This document shows positions 1-7,426 of a DNA stretch of 32,986 bases, piece by piece. Both the position numbers and the translations under genes were made by a program. Each line of letters begins with the position of its first letter. Within the stretch, counting starts at the first letter, position 1. The DNA comes from an uncultured Flavobacteriales bacterium. GTDB taxonomy: Bacteria; Bacteroidota; Bacteroidia; Flavobacteriales_D; Crocinitomicaceae. The stretch is from assembly GCA_905480165.1 (NCBI GenBank), contig CAJQPH010000031.1, positions 1-32,986 on the forward strand, in the 5' to 3' direction. The notes below the pieces were generated by a model, which searched no databases, was not told the origin of the DNA, and saw nothing but the letters and a program-made list of their open reading frames with translations.

Positions 1-25
1 GACCATTAATTATTGCTAATTTCAT
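1..25 (-). CDS. aroQ: 3-dehydroquinate dehydratase type II, first 8 codons only
   Basis: Only the N-terminus lies in the window. On the reverse strand it begins with ATG at base 25 and reads MKLAIING before running off the left edge. This matches the conserved start of type II dehydroquinases (M-K-hydrophobic-INGPN), which catalyse the third step of the shikimate pathway. A gene of this family divergent from xerD is, from memory, a common arrangement in Bacteroidota, and that supports the call. Its start codon is only three bases from the xerD start. Eight residues are little evidence, so the identification rests on the motif plus context. Confidence 0.65.
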
Positions 26-28
26 ATC

Positions 29-931
29 GTGTCTGCTTGGAGTCGCTATATTACAGAATTTGTTTCATACTTGAAAATCGAAAAGGGATTATCCAATAAT
101 TCTATTATTGCCTATGAGAATGACTCTAACAAACTGAAAAATTATTGTGAGGATAACCACTTATCCGTAAAGGAGGTTCAATATGCACATCTCAAAAATT
201 TTGTAACAGAACTTTATGATTTAGGACTTAGCGCACGGAGCCAGGCAAGAATTATTTCCGGCATCAAACAATTCTACGCCTACCTTCTTTTAGAAAACTT
301 AGTAACAACTGACCCCAGTGAATTATTGGAGCAGCCAAAAATTGGAAGAAAGCTCCCAGAAGTTATGACCATTGAAGAAATTGATGAATTAATCAATGCA
401 AATAATCTTGAAAAACCCGAAGGATATAGAAATAGAGCCATGCTTGAGGTCTTGTACAGTTGTGGACTTCGAGTCAGTGAGCTTGTGGAACTAAAGTTTT
501 CAGATTTATTTTATGATGAGGGGTTTGTTAGAGTTATAGGTAAGGGCAATAAAGAAAGGTTGGTTCCTTTAAGCAAAAGCGTAGAAATCGAAATACAGCA
601 ATATTCTGAGAAAACAAGATCTAAATTAAAAATCAAAAAAGGTCATGAAAATTATATTTTTTTAAACAGACGAGGGAGCAAGCTAACTCGAGTAATGATA
701 TTTCTAATCATTAAGGAACTTGCTTTAAAAATCGATCTTAAAAAAAAGATATCTCCACATACTTTTCGACACAGTTTTGCCACCCATTTAATAGAGGGAG
801 GTGCTAACCTAAGAGCCATTCAAGAAATGTTAGGGCATGAATCAATAATCACTACCGAGATATACACGCATCTAGACCAACGATTTTTAAAGGATGCCAT
901 ACTCTCTTACCACCCTAGAAATGCTAGTTAA
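29..931 (+). CDS. xerD: Tyrosine recombinase XerD/XerC type
   Basis: This is a site-specific tyrosine recombinase, 300 residues, the usual XerC/XerD length. The N-terminal SAM-like core-binding domain spans about residues 3-87 and the catalytic domain about 108-295. All active-site positions are visible: Arg148 (in CGLRVSEL), Lys172 (in GKGNKERL), His244 and Arg247 (HTFRH), His270 (LGHESI) and the nucleophile Tyr279 (EIYTHLD). The family resolves chromosome dimers at dif with FtsK. It starts with GTG at 29. That start is supported because the first residues (W-x2-YI-x2-F-x2-YLK-x-EKGLS) already align with the family N-terminus. Bacteroidota often carry one such gene in this context, usually named xerD; XerC cannot be excluded by sequence alone. 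Confidence 0.9.
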   Translation: MSAWSRYITEFVSYLKIEKGLSNNSIIAYENDSNKLKNYCEDNHLSVKEVQYAHLKNFVTELYDLGLSARSQARIISGIKQFYAYLLLENLVTTDPSELLEQPKIGRKLPEVMTIEEIDELINANNLEKPEGYRNRAMLEVLYSCGLRVSELVELKFSDLFYDEGFVRVIGKGNKERLVPLSKSVEIEIQQYSEKTRSKLKIKKGHENYIFLNRRGSKLTRVMIFLIIKELALKIDLKKKISPHTFRHSFATHLIEGGANLRAIQEMLGHESIITTEIYTHLDQRFLKDAILSYHPRNAS

Positions 932-981
932 ATAAGCATTTAAAGAATTATGAAATAACTATGCAAAATTTGAAGAATAAA

Positions 982-1013
982 TTTGTTTTATTCACAATAA
1001 AAGTGTTTCTTTG
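982..1013 (+). promoter_or_regulatory. Promoter of the rpmB-rpmG-DUF4295 operon
   Basis: A Bacteroidota-type promoter is visible: TTTG at 982-985 and TTTCTTTG at 1006-1013, one mismatch from TAnnTTTG, separated by 20 bases. Transcription would begin near 1018, about 35 bases upstream of the rpmB ATG. Inferred by motif only. Confidence 0.5.
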
Positions 1014-1052
1014 CACCCGCTTTTTACATTAATTAAGGAAATAATATAGCAC

Positions 1053-1289
1053 ATGTCAAGGATTTGTCAACTTACAGGAAAGTCAGTTATGGTTGGGAAC
1101 AATGTTTCTCATTCCAAAAGAAGGACTAAGCGTAGATTCTACCCAAATTTAGTAACTAAGAAATTTTATCTTCCAGAAGAGGATAAGTTGATTACACTAA
1201 AGATATCTACTTCTGCCCTAAGAACCATTAACAAAAAGGGGATATCAGCTTGTGTGAAAGAAGCTAGATTAAAAGGATATTTAAAGTAA
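1053..1289 (+). CDS. rpmB: Large-subunit ribosomal protein bL28
   Basis: The 78-residue product is a full-length bL28. The family signature is clear at the N-terminus ([20 protein letters not shown]), followed by the basic [12 protein letters not shown] segment that contacts 23S rRNA. Only Cys5 is present, so this is the zinc-independent form rather than the paired-cysteine form. It is the first gene of a three-gene ribosomal protein operon, with rpmG 25 bases downstream and the DUF4295 gene after that. The promoter just upstream and the hairpin at 1689 suggest these three are one transcription unit. No Shine-Dalgarno sequence is evident, as is normal in Bacteroidota. Confidence 0.97.
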   Translation: MSRICQLTGKSVMVGNNVSHSKRRTKRRFYPNLVTKKFYLPEEDKLITLKISTSALRTINKKGISACVKEARLKGYLK

Positions 1290-1314
1290 TTGTAGAAAGT
1301 TAAACTGAGCACAA

Positions 1315-1500
1315 ATGGCAAAGAGTAAAGGAAATAGAGTTCAAGTAATTTTAGAGTGCACTGAGCACAAAGATTCAGGTCAACCTGGAACTTCTCGTTA
1401 CATCACGACGAAAAACAGAAAGAACACACCAGATAGAATGGAGATTAAAAAATTCAATCCTATTCTTAAAAAGTATACGGTTCATAAAGAAATTAAATAA
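1315..1500 (+). CDS. rpmG: Large-subunit ribosomal protein bL33
   Basis: The 61-residue product is bL33. Visible family features are the [16 protein letters not shown] start, the [12 protein letters not shown] core and the [18 protein letters not shown]-terminus. The paired zinc-binding cysteines of the C+ form are missing; only one Cys remains (in ECTEH), so it is the zinc-free form, like the bL28 encoded next to it. It lies between rpmB and the DUF4295 gene in the same operon. Confidence 0.96.
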   Translation: MAKSKGNRVQVILECTEHKDSGQPGTSRYITTKNRKNTPDRMEIKKFNPILKKYTVHKEIK

Positions 1501-1508
1501 GCTGAATT

Positions 1509-1664
1509 ATGGCAAAGAAAGTAGTAGCATCGTTACAGAAAGGTGGAGGTAAAGCCCACACAAAAGTGATCAAAATGGTTAAATCCGATAAAAGTGGAGC
1601 ATACTCTTTTAAGGAAGAAATCGTTCACAATACGAAAGTTAAAGATTGGTTTAATAAAGGCTAG
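1509..1664 (+). CDS. DUF4295 small basic ribosome-associated protein (bL38-type)
   Basis: This 51-residue, lysine-rich protein begins MAKKVVASLQKGGG at base 1509, eight bases after the rpmG stop, and ends VKDWFNKG. It matches the DUF4295 family, which in Bacteroidota sits directly behind rpmB and rpmG. From memory, a protein of this kind was seen in the Flavobacterium johnsoniae ribosome structure and named bL38; that link is recalled, not checked here. The reading frame, the operon position and the high lysine content all support a ribosomal role. The gene is short enough to be missed by length-filtered gene callers. Confidence 0.88.
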   Translation: MAKKVVASLQKGGGKAHTKVIKMVKSDKSGAYSFKEEIVHNTKVKDWFNKG

Positions 1665-1688
1665 TCTCACAAAATATTTTAATTATTT

Positions 1689-1717
1689 AAAGCTTCCCCT
1701 GGAAGCTTTTATTTTTT
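1689..1717 (+). terminator. Intrinsic terminator after the DUF4295 gene, just before ftsY
   Basis: A perfect nine-base-pair stem (AAAGCTTCC at 1689-1697, GGAAGCTTT at 1701-1709) with a three-base loop is followed by a T-rich tract through 1717. It closes the ribosomal protein operon. It ends only six bases before the ftsY ATG, so any ftsY transcript coming from upstream must read through it. Confidence 0.8.
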
Positions 1718-1723
1718 GTAACA

Positions 1724-2674
1724 ATGGGTATTTTTGATTTCTTCTCCAAACAAAAAAAAGAGACCCTCGACGAGGGGCTTAAAAAGACTAAAGATTCTTT
1801 TTTAGGCAAAATTGCCCGAGCAATTGTTGGTAAATCTAAAGTAGATGAGGAAGTTCTCGATAATCTCGAGGAAATATTAATTACTTCTGATGTGGGCGTT
1901 GAAACGACACTTAAAATCATTGGAAAGATTGAAGCCCGTGTCAAAAAAGACAAAGTTCTTGGTACTGAAGAGCTAAATGGCATTCTTAAAGAAGAAATCG
2001 AAAACCTCTTAGAAGAAAATAAATCAGGGTCAAAACCATTCGATTTAAAGTCAGAAAATAAGGATCCTTATGTAATTATGGTAGTTGGTGTAAACGGTGT
2101 CGGTAAAACGACGACTATCGGAAAGCTTGCTCATCAATTTAAAACTACCGGTAGTAAAGTAATCCTTGGCGCATCTGATACATTTAGAGCTGCTGCGGTA
2201 GACCAACTCGTTATATGGTCCGAAAGAGTTGGAGTGCCTATTGTTCAACAAGGAATGGGTGCTGACCCCGCTAGTGTTGCATTTGATACGGTTCAATCGG
2301 CAAAGTCACAAAATGCTGACGTTGTAATTATAGATACAGCCGGACGACTTCACAACAAAGTAAATCTCATGAATGAGCTAAATAAAATAAAAAGGGTAAT
2401 GGATAAGGTCATTCCTGGTGCTCCACATGAAATACTTTTGGTTCTAGATGGGTCTACTGGACAAAATGCATTCGAACAAGCAAAACAATTCTCACAAGCT
2501 ACAGATATCAATGCCCTTGCAGTTACCAAGTTGGATGGAACAGCAAAAGGAGGAGTCGTTATTGGAATTTCTGACCAAATGAATATTCCTGTAAAGTATA
2601 TCGGTGTGGGTGAAAAAATTGAAGACCTACAGCTTTTCGACAAAAAAACTTTTGTAGACTCTTTATTTAGTTAA
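1724..2674 (+). CDS. ftsY: Signal recognition particle receptor FtsY
   Basis: This is the SRP receptor GTPase, 316 residues. It docks SRP-ribosome complexes at the inner membrane for co-translational insertion. The N domain (about residues 5-100) precedes the G domain. GTPase motifs are all visible: P-loop GVNGVGKT at 122-129, DTFRAAA at 152-158, DTAGR at 204-208, TKLDGTAKGG from 268 and GVGEKIEDLQLF near 294-305. The long acidic A domain of E. coli FtsY is absent, as in many other phyla. The order rpmB-rpmG-DUF4295-ftsY is typical of Bacteroidota. The stop codon overlaps that of the convergent OsmC gene by four bases. Confidence 0.96.
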   Translation: MGIFDFFSKQKKETLDEGLKKTKDSFLGKIARAIVGKSKVDEEVLDNLEEILITSDVGVETTLKIIGKIEARVKKDKVLGTEELNGILKEEIENLLEENKSGSKPFDLKSENKDPYVIMVVGVNGVGKTTTIGKLAHQFKTTGSKVILGASDTFRAAAVDQLVIWSERVGVPIVQQGMGADPASVAFDTVQSAKSQNADVVIIDTAGRLHNKVNLMNELNKIKRVMDKVIPGAPHEILLVLDGSTGQNAFEQAKQFSQATDINALAVTKLDGTAKGGVVIGISDQMNIPVKYIGVGEKIEDLQLFDKKTFVDSLFS

Positions 2675-3081
2675 GAGGGGTTTATTTCAAAAGTGATTTC
2701 GATATCTTCTTTTAAACAAGAACGAACAGAACAATATTTCTCCAAACTTAAACTTACTGCTCGATTGATTCTCTTTAAGTCAATATCTTTATCGATGTGT
2801 ATTACAAAATGAATCTTATCATATGGAGCAGGCACTCCTTCCTTTTTAGTCGTAATAGCCTCAACCCTGTATTCCAGAGGTGATATTTTTTGCTTTTTTA
2901 GTACGAGAATAATATCTATCGACATACATCCCATTAAGCTCCCCAATAAAACTTGCATAGGAGTCATTCCCTTATTTTGACCTTCTAGATCCGCTGAAGA
3001 GTCCATAATTATGGCATTTCCATTTGAATCGCTAAATTCAAAAACGTAAGGCGTATCTATTCTTTTGATTTCCATTTTCAT
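2671..3081 (-). CDS. OsmC/YhfA-family protein
   Basis: The 136-residue product belongs to the OsmC/Ohr superfamily, small dimeric proteins that mostly reduce organic hydroperoxides through two cysteines. The family pattern is visible: a Gly-rich MTPMQVLLGSLMGCMSID helix containing the first catalytic Cys, and a second motif EKYCSVRSCL with a Cys after Lys-Tyr. The order of motifs and the CSV form resemble the YhfA branch more than Ohr, so peroxidase activity is inferred from the family rather than shown. Translation could start at Met1 or Met3. The 3' end overlaps ftsY by four bases. Confidence 0.85.
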   Translation of the reverse strand: MKMEIKRIDTPYVFEFSDSNGNAIIMDSSADLEGQNKGMTPMQVLLGSLMGCMSIDIILVLKKQKISPLEYRVEAITTKKEGVPAPYDKIHFVIHIDKDIDLKRINRAVSLSLEKYCSVRSCLKEDIEITFEINPS

Positions 3082-3116
3082 AATTCTGTATCACTAATTT
3101 TACACATGTGTCCATT

Positions 3117-3124
3117 CAAATTTA
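3117..3124 (-). promoter_or_regulatory. Promoter -7 box for the OsmC gene
   Basis: On the reverse strand the bases read TAAATTTG, an exact TAnnTTTG match, placing transcription start about 30 bases upstream of the OsmC ATG. No good -33 TTTG lies at the expected distance; the nearest is 26 bases away. Confidence 0.4.
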
Positions 3125-3163
3125 GTAATTATGATTTCAGTCTTTAATCTCAAAACATTTCAC

Positions 3164-3171
3164 TAACTTCG
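3164..3171 (+). promoter_or_regulatory. Possible -7 box for the first TonB-dependent receptor
   Basis: TAACTTCG is one mismatch from TAnnTTTG and lies 21 bases before the receptor ATG. No convincing -33 element was found, so this is tentative. Confidence 0.3.
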
Positions 3172-3192
3172 ACAACTGTTATTAATACGCCT

Positions 3193-5532
3193 ATGAAACC
3201 ACTTTTGTTCTTCTTTATTTTTCTTTTTTTGGGAACTTTATCATTCGCCCAAAATCTTACGGTAAGAGGATTTGTTTACGATCAAGCCAATGGGGAACCA
3301 ATGGCATATGAAAAAGTGAAAATCCTCAAATTAGACAGTTCAATAACTGCAGGAGCAATTACCGATCTTAACGGTTTTTTTCAAATACCAAAACTAAAAA
3401 GAGACAAGTATATACTCAAGATTTCTAATCAGAAATACGAAACGTCTTATAAGAACATCGATTTTAACAATGGCAAGAGCATTATTGATGTCAAATTTGA
3501 ATTACGCATTTCTGAAGGGTTTCAAGAATTTGATGAAGTAAGAGTTTCTGCTGAAAGCCGAACCAAAAGAACTCAAATTGAAATATCTAAATTAAAATTA
3601 AGTAAAGAGGGGTTAGAACGAATTCCCAGCTATGGAGCAGAGAATGATATTGTTGGTGCTTTTTCAGTTACTCCTGGAGTAATTACAACGGGAGATCAAG
3701 GTGGTCAGCTTTATGTACGTGGAGGAACACCCATTCAAAATAAAATTCTTCTCGATGGAATGACCATTTATAATCCATTTCACTCAATTGGATTTTTCTC
3801 TATTTTTGAAACAGAACTTGTCAAAAACGTAGACATTTATACGGGTGGTTTTGAAGCCAAGTACGGAGGACGAATTTCATCTGTGATGGACATTACTTAT
3901 AGAGATGGGAACAGGAAGGAATTTGCCGGTAAAGTATCGGCGTCACCATTTCTAGCCAAGCTGGTTTTAGAAGGCCCGATGGGTAAAAAAAATGGTGATT
4001 CTCCAAGAGCTGGATCCTATATCTTTTCTGCAAAACACAGTTTGCTTGACTACACCTCAAGAAGCCTTTATCCAGATGTAAACGAAGGCAATGGACTTCC
4101 CTTCAATTTTACTGATTTATATGGTAAAATGACTTTTACTGGTAATGGTGGCTCTAAATTTAGTGCATTTGCTTTTCACAATATGGACAGTGTTAACTAT
4201 TCCATTGCTGACTTGAATTGGCAATCCTCGGGTGGTGGTATTAACTTTTTACTTGTGCCTAGTAGCTCTCCCATCTTTATTAGAGGTCATGTGAACGGTA
4301 GTGTATTTGAAACGACCTTTACTGAAGAGGCTCAAGCCCCAAGAACCTCAAGTATTGGCGGATTTGATTTGGGATTTGACTTTAGCTACTTCCTTAAAAA
4401 CGAAGGCGAGATGAACTATGGATTCAATATCAATGGATTCAATACAAGATATACAACTTACAATCTTGCTCAACGAATCATTGAAGATGAAAATTTCACA
4501 ACGGAAATAGGTGGATATTACAACTACAGACGAGTAGGAAATCGATGGGTGTTGCAAATTGGAATAAGGGCTCAGGTATACGCATCATTGAATACGATAT
4601 CTCCTGAACCAAGAATAGGTGCCAAGTACAATGTGACTGAAAAATTGAGATATAAGTTTTCCGGTGGTCGATTCTCTCAGAACTTCACCTCTGCTTCTTC
4701 TGATAAGGACATTGTCAATCTTTTCAATGGACTATTAAGTGCTCCCACTAATGTACAAGACGAGTTTGTAAATGAATTCCAACAAACAAGAAAAATAAGA
4801 AATGGTTTACAATACGCTTGGCATGCTATCGCAGGTATTGAATATGATTTGGGCAAACACATTGAGGTAAACATTGAGGGATACTACAAGTATTTTTCTC
4901 AACTCAGTAATATTAATCAAAATAAGCTTTATGCTGATATTGCCGAGTTTGATGATATAGATGATGTCTTTAAAAAGGATTTTATTATTGAATCGGGACA
5001 ATCTTACGGTGTAGACTTGTTATTGAAATATTCAAAAAACAGACTGTTCTTGTGGGGGGTTTATTCATACGGTTACAACACCCGATGGGATGGTTTTATT
5101 GAATATTTCCCAATATTTGATAGACGACACAACATCAACTTGGTGGGGTCATATAGCTTTGGAAAGAATAAAGATATCGAATTGAATATTCGCTGGAATC
5201 TAGGATCGGGACTACCCTTTACTCCTACTGCTGGATTTTTTGAATTAGAACCATTTAACAATGGAGTAACGTCAGATTATGTTACCAGTAACAGTAATTC
5301 AGTTTACACGCTATTGGGCGAGTTTAATAGTGAACGATTGCCTTTTTACCACCGCTTAGACATTACCCTAAAAAAACAGTTCTCGTTTAAAAACAAAACC
5401 AAAATGGAAATCGTTGCAAGTGTAACTAATGCCTACGATCGCAACAATATCTTTTATGTTAATCGAGTAACAAACAAAGAGATATACCAATTCCCTCTTC
5501 TTCCAAGTTTTGGTATGAGTTATAAATTCTAA
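3193..5532 (+). CDS. TonB-dependent outer-membrane receptor with carboxypeptidase-regulatory-like N-domain
   Basis: The 779-residue protein has a signal peptide (MKPLLFFFIFLFLGTLSFAQ). Next comes a beta-sandwich CarboxypepD_reg-like domain at about 22-105, with the typical GFVYDQANGEPMAYEKV start. The TonB plug is at about 130-235 (QLYVRGGTPIQNKILLDGM, then GGFEAKYGGRISSVMDI). A 22-strand barrel would fill the rest, ending in a terminal aromatic (GMSYKF). It imports an unknown ligand using TonB energy. No SusD partner is adjacent, so it is not a SusC/SusD glycan pair. DUF1015 starts three bases after its stop, suggesting co-transcription. The substrate cannot be read from sequence. Confidence 0.9.
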   Translation: MKPLLFFFIFLFLGTLSFAQNLTVRGFVYDQANGEPMAYEKVKILKLDSSITAGAITDLNGFFQIPKLKRDKYILKISNQKYETSYKNIDFNNGKSIIDVKFELRISEGFQEFDEVRVSAESRTKRTQIEISKLKLSKEGLERIPSYGAENDIVGAFSVTPGVITTGDQGGQLYVRGGTPIQNKILLDGMTIYNPFHSIGFFSIFETELVKNVDIYTGGFEAKYGGRISSVMDITYRDGNRKEFAGKVSASPFLAKLVLEGPMGKKNGDSPRAGSYIFSAKHSLLDYTSRSLYPDVNEGNGLPFNFTDLYGKMTFTGNGGSKFSAFAFHNMDSVNYSIADLNWQSSGGGINFLLVPSSSPIFIRGHVNGSVFETTFTEEAQAPRTSSIGGFDLGFDFSYFLKNEGEMNYGFNINGFNTRYTTYNLAQRIIEDENFTTEIGGYYNYRRVGNRWVLQIGIRAQVYASLNTISPEPRIGAKYNVTEKLRYKFSGGRFSQNFTSASSDKDIVNLFNGLLSAPTNVQDEFVNEFQQTRKIRNGLQYAWHAIAGIEYDLGKHIEVNIEGYYKYFSQLSNINQNKLYADIAEFDDIDDVFKKDFIIESGQSYGVDLLLKYSKNRLFLWGVYSYGYNTRWDGFIEYFPIFDRRHNINLVGSYSFGKNKDIELNIRWNLGSGLPFTPTAGFFELEPFNNGVTSDYVTSNSNSVYTLLGEFNSERLPFYHRLDITLKKQFSFKNKTKMEIVASVTNAYDRNNIFYVNRVTNKEIYQFPLLPSFGMSYKF

Positions 5533-5534
5533 TT

Positions 5535-6758
5535 ATGGCGGACATTGCACGATTTAAAGCAATCAGACCTATTCGAGACAAAGTGCATCTCGTTGCTACC
5601 AGACCTTATTATTCCTACAAGAAAAACGTGCTTAAGGCGAAGCTTCAAGATAATCCCTTTACTTTTTTAAGAATAATAAATCCAGAGTTTAATAGCCCCG
5701 TTAAAACAAAAGTAAATTCAGATGGTAGATTCAAATTGGTAAACGAACAATACCATGAATTTATTGAGAAAAACATTCTCATTCAAGATGAACAACCAAA
5801 ACTCTATTTATACAGACAATCAAAAGGCAATACTTCATCTGTAGGAGTGATTGGTGGTGCGAGTGTTCAAGAATACCTCAACAATGATATAAAAAAGCAC
5901 GAAGCTACACTCACTACTCGAGAAGAAATATTTACTAGATACCTAGATATCGTTGGGTATAATGCCGAACCTGTTCTCATTTCTTACAAAGGGAATTTGG
6001 ATATCAATAACTTTATCTCTAGTCTCGTAAACTCAAGACCAGAATATGAGTTCAGTTCCACTGACTTAATCAAACATGAGCTTTGGATATTAGAAGATGA
6101 TGACGCAGATCAGTTTGAAAAGCTTTTCAAACAAATCCCTTGTACTTACATCGCTGATGGACATCACCGTTCCGCATCATCTGCTCGTTTATTTGAAAGC
6201 GGAAAAAACAATTCTCTGAATGCCCGATATTTCCTTTCTTATTTTGTTGAACAAGACCAGCTTCAAATTCTTGAGTTTAATAGATTGGTTAAATCTTTAA
6301 ACGGTATTTCCAAAAATGAGTTTGTGCAGCAAATCAATAAAATTGGCGCGCTAAAAAAGCTAGGAGAGATTCGAAAGCCACGTCGTCAAAACACAATCCA
6401 TTTTTACATTGATGATGATTGGTTCGAGCTAGACATTTCGTCGGAGCTAATTGATGACTCAAAACCGGTTAACAGTCTAGACTCAAAGCTTTTGACCAGC
6501 TTGATCCTGGACCCAATCCTTGGCATTAAAGATCTGAAAACGAGTGATCAAGTAGATTTTCTTCCAGGAATTTTTTCAATTGAAGAGTTCCATGAATACG
6601 GTCTCAAAAACAAATTCCAACTCGGGTTTGTGTTATTTCCAACAACTATTGATCAAATCAAATTGGTCGCAGACCACGGTTTAAACATGCCACCAAAATC
6701 AACATGGATTGAACCGAAATTGAGAAGTGGATTAACCATTTATAACCTAAAAGAATGA
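5535..6758 (+). CDS. DUF1015 family protein
   Basis: This 407-residue cytoplasmic protein matches DUF1015. It begins MADIARFKAIRPIRDKV and carries the family signature YIADGHHRSASSAR at about residues 204-217. No signal peptide or membrane segment is visible. The biochemical role of the family is not established. The DGHHR motif recalls ParB/sulfiredoxin-fold proteins, including a free-serine kinase, and family members often lie near serine biosynthesis genes in Bacteroidota; both points are recalled, not shown here. The gene overlaps the PLP-binding protein gene downstream by four bases (ATGA), which implies translational coupling. Confidence 0.85.
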   Translation: MADIARFKAIRPIRDKVHLVATRPYYSYKKNVLKAKLQDNPFTFLRIINPEFNSPVKTKVNSDGRFKLVNEQYHEFIEKNILIQDEQPKLYLYRQSKGNTSSVGVIGGASVQEYLNNDIKKHEATLTTREEIFTRYLDIVGYNAEPVLISYKGNLDINNFISSLVNSRPEYEFSSTDLIKHELWILEDDDADQFEKLFKQIPCTYIADGHHRSASSARLFESGKNNSLNARYFLSYFVEQDQLQILEFNRLVKSLNGISKNEFVQQINKIGALKKLGEIRKPRRQNTIHFYIDDDWFELDISSELIDDSKPVNSLDSKLLTSLILDPILGIKDLKTSDQVDFLPGIFSIEEFHEYGLKNKFQLGFVLFPTTIDQIKLVADHGLNMPPKSTWIEPKLRSGLTIYNLKE

Positions 6759-7426
6759 TTGCTGAAAACCTTTCTTTGCTATCAAAAAAAATACCATCTA
6801 ATATTCAGCTCGTAGCCGTTTCAAAAACAAAACCAATTGAGTTATTGATGCAAGCTTATGATCATGGCCAAAGACATCTTGGTGAAAATAAGGTTCAAGA
6901 GTTGGTGTCTAAGCATGAATCTCTACCTAAAGATATCAATTGGCATTTTATAGGTCACCTTCAACGAAACAAGGTGAAATATATAGCAGGATTTGTGCAT
7001 TTGATTCATGGAGTTGAAAGCCTCAAATTGCTCAAGGAAATTGATAAGCAAGGGCAAAAAAATAATCGAATCATAAATGTTCTATTACAATTTCATATTG
7101 CGGAGGAAACTTCCAAATTTGGCCTAAACCTCCTGGAAGCTCAGCAATTGCTTGTAGATGAAGCTTACCTTGGCTTTAGTAACATCTGTATATCAGGTGT
7201 TATGGGAATGGCGACATTTACAGATGATACCGAACAAGTCAGAAATGAATTCAGGACATTGAAAAGTATTTACAATGAACTCAAAATGTCATTTTTCAAA
7301 GACTCAAATGACTTCAAGGTTATTTCTATGGGTATGAGTGGAGACTACGAAATAGCTATAGAAGAAGGCAGTACATTAATCAGGGTTGGGAGTAGCATCT
7401 TCGGTGCAAGAGACACCCCTATTTGA
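6755..7426 (+). CDS. yggS: YggS/PLPBP-family pyridoxal phosphate homeostasis protein
   Basis: The 223-residue product is a monomeric fold-type III PLP-binding protein of the YggS/PROSC family. Lys24, in the motif LVAVSKTKP, is the expected Schiff-base lysine. Other family signatures are HLGENKVQEL, WHFIGHLQRNK, SGVMGMAT and the phosphate-binding SMGMSGDYEIAIEEGST followed by RVGSSIFG. The family buffers PLP and affects amino-acid and keto-acid balance; no catalytic activity is established. The start ATG overlaps the stop of DUF1015. The 3' end overlaps the convergent M16 peptidase gene by eight bases. pdxH, which makes PLP, lies close by on the other strand. Confidence 0.95.
   Translation: MIAENLSLLSKKIPSNIQLVAVSKTKPIELLMQAYDHGQRHLGENKVQELVSKHESLPKDINWHFIGHLQRNKVKYIAGFVHLIHGVESLKLLKEIDKQGQKNNRIINVLLQFHIAEETSKFGLNLLEAQQLLVDEAYLGFSNICISGVMGMATFTDDTEQVRNEFRTLKSIYNELKMSFFKDSNDFKVISMGMSGDYEIAIEEGSTLIRVGSSIFGARDTPI

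Noticed and set aside
4348-5261. Several antisense open frames inside the first TonB receptor
   Set aside because: They are shadows of a conserved coding frame, with no recognisable protein family or promoter.
3193-5532. The first TonB receptor as part of a polysaccharide utilisation locus
   Set aside because: No SusD, glycoside hydrolase or sensor gene is adjacent; the next genes are DUF1015 and yggS.
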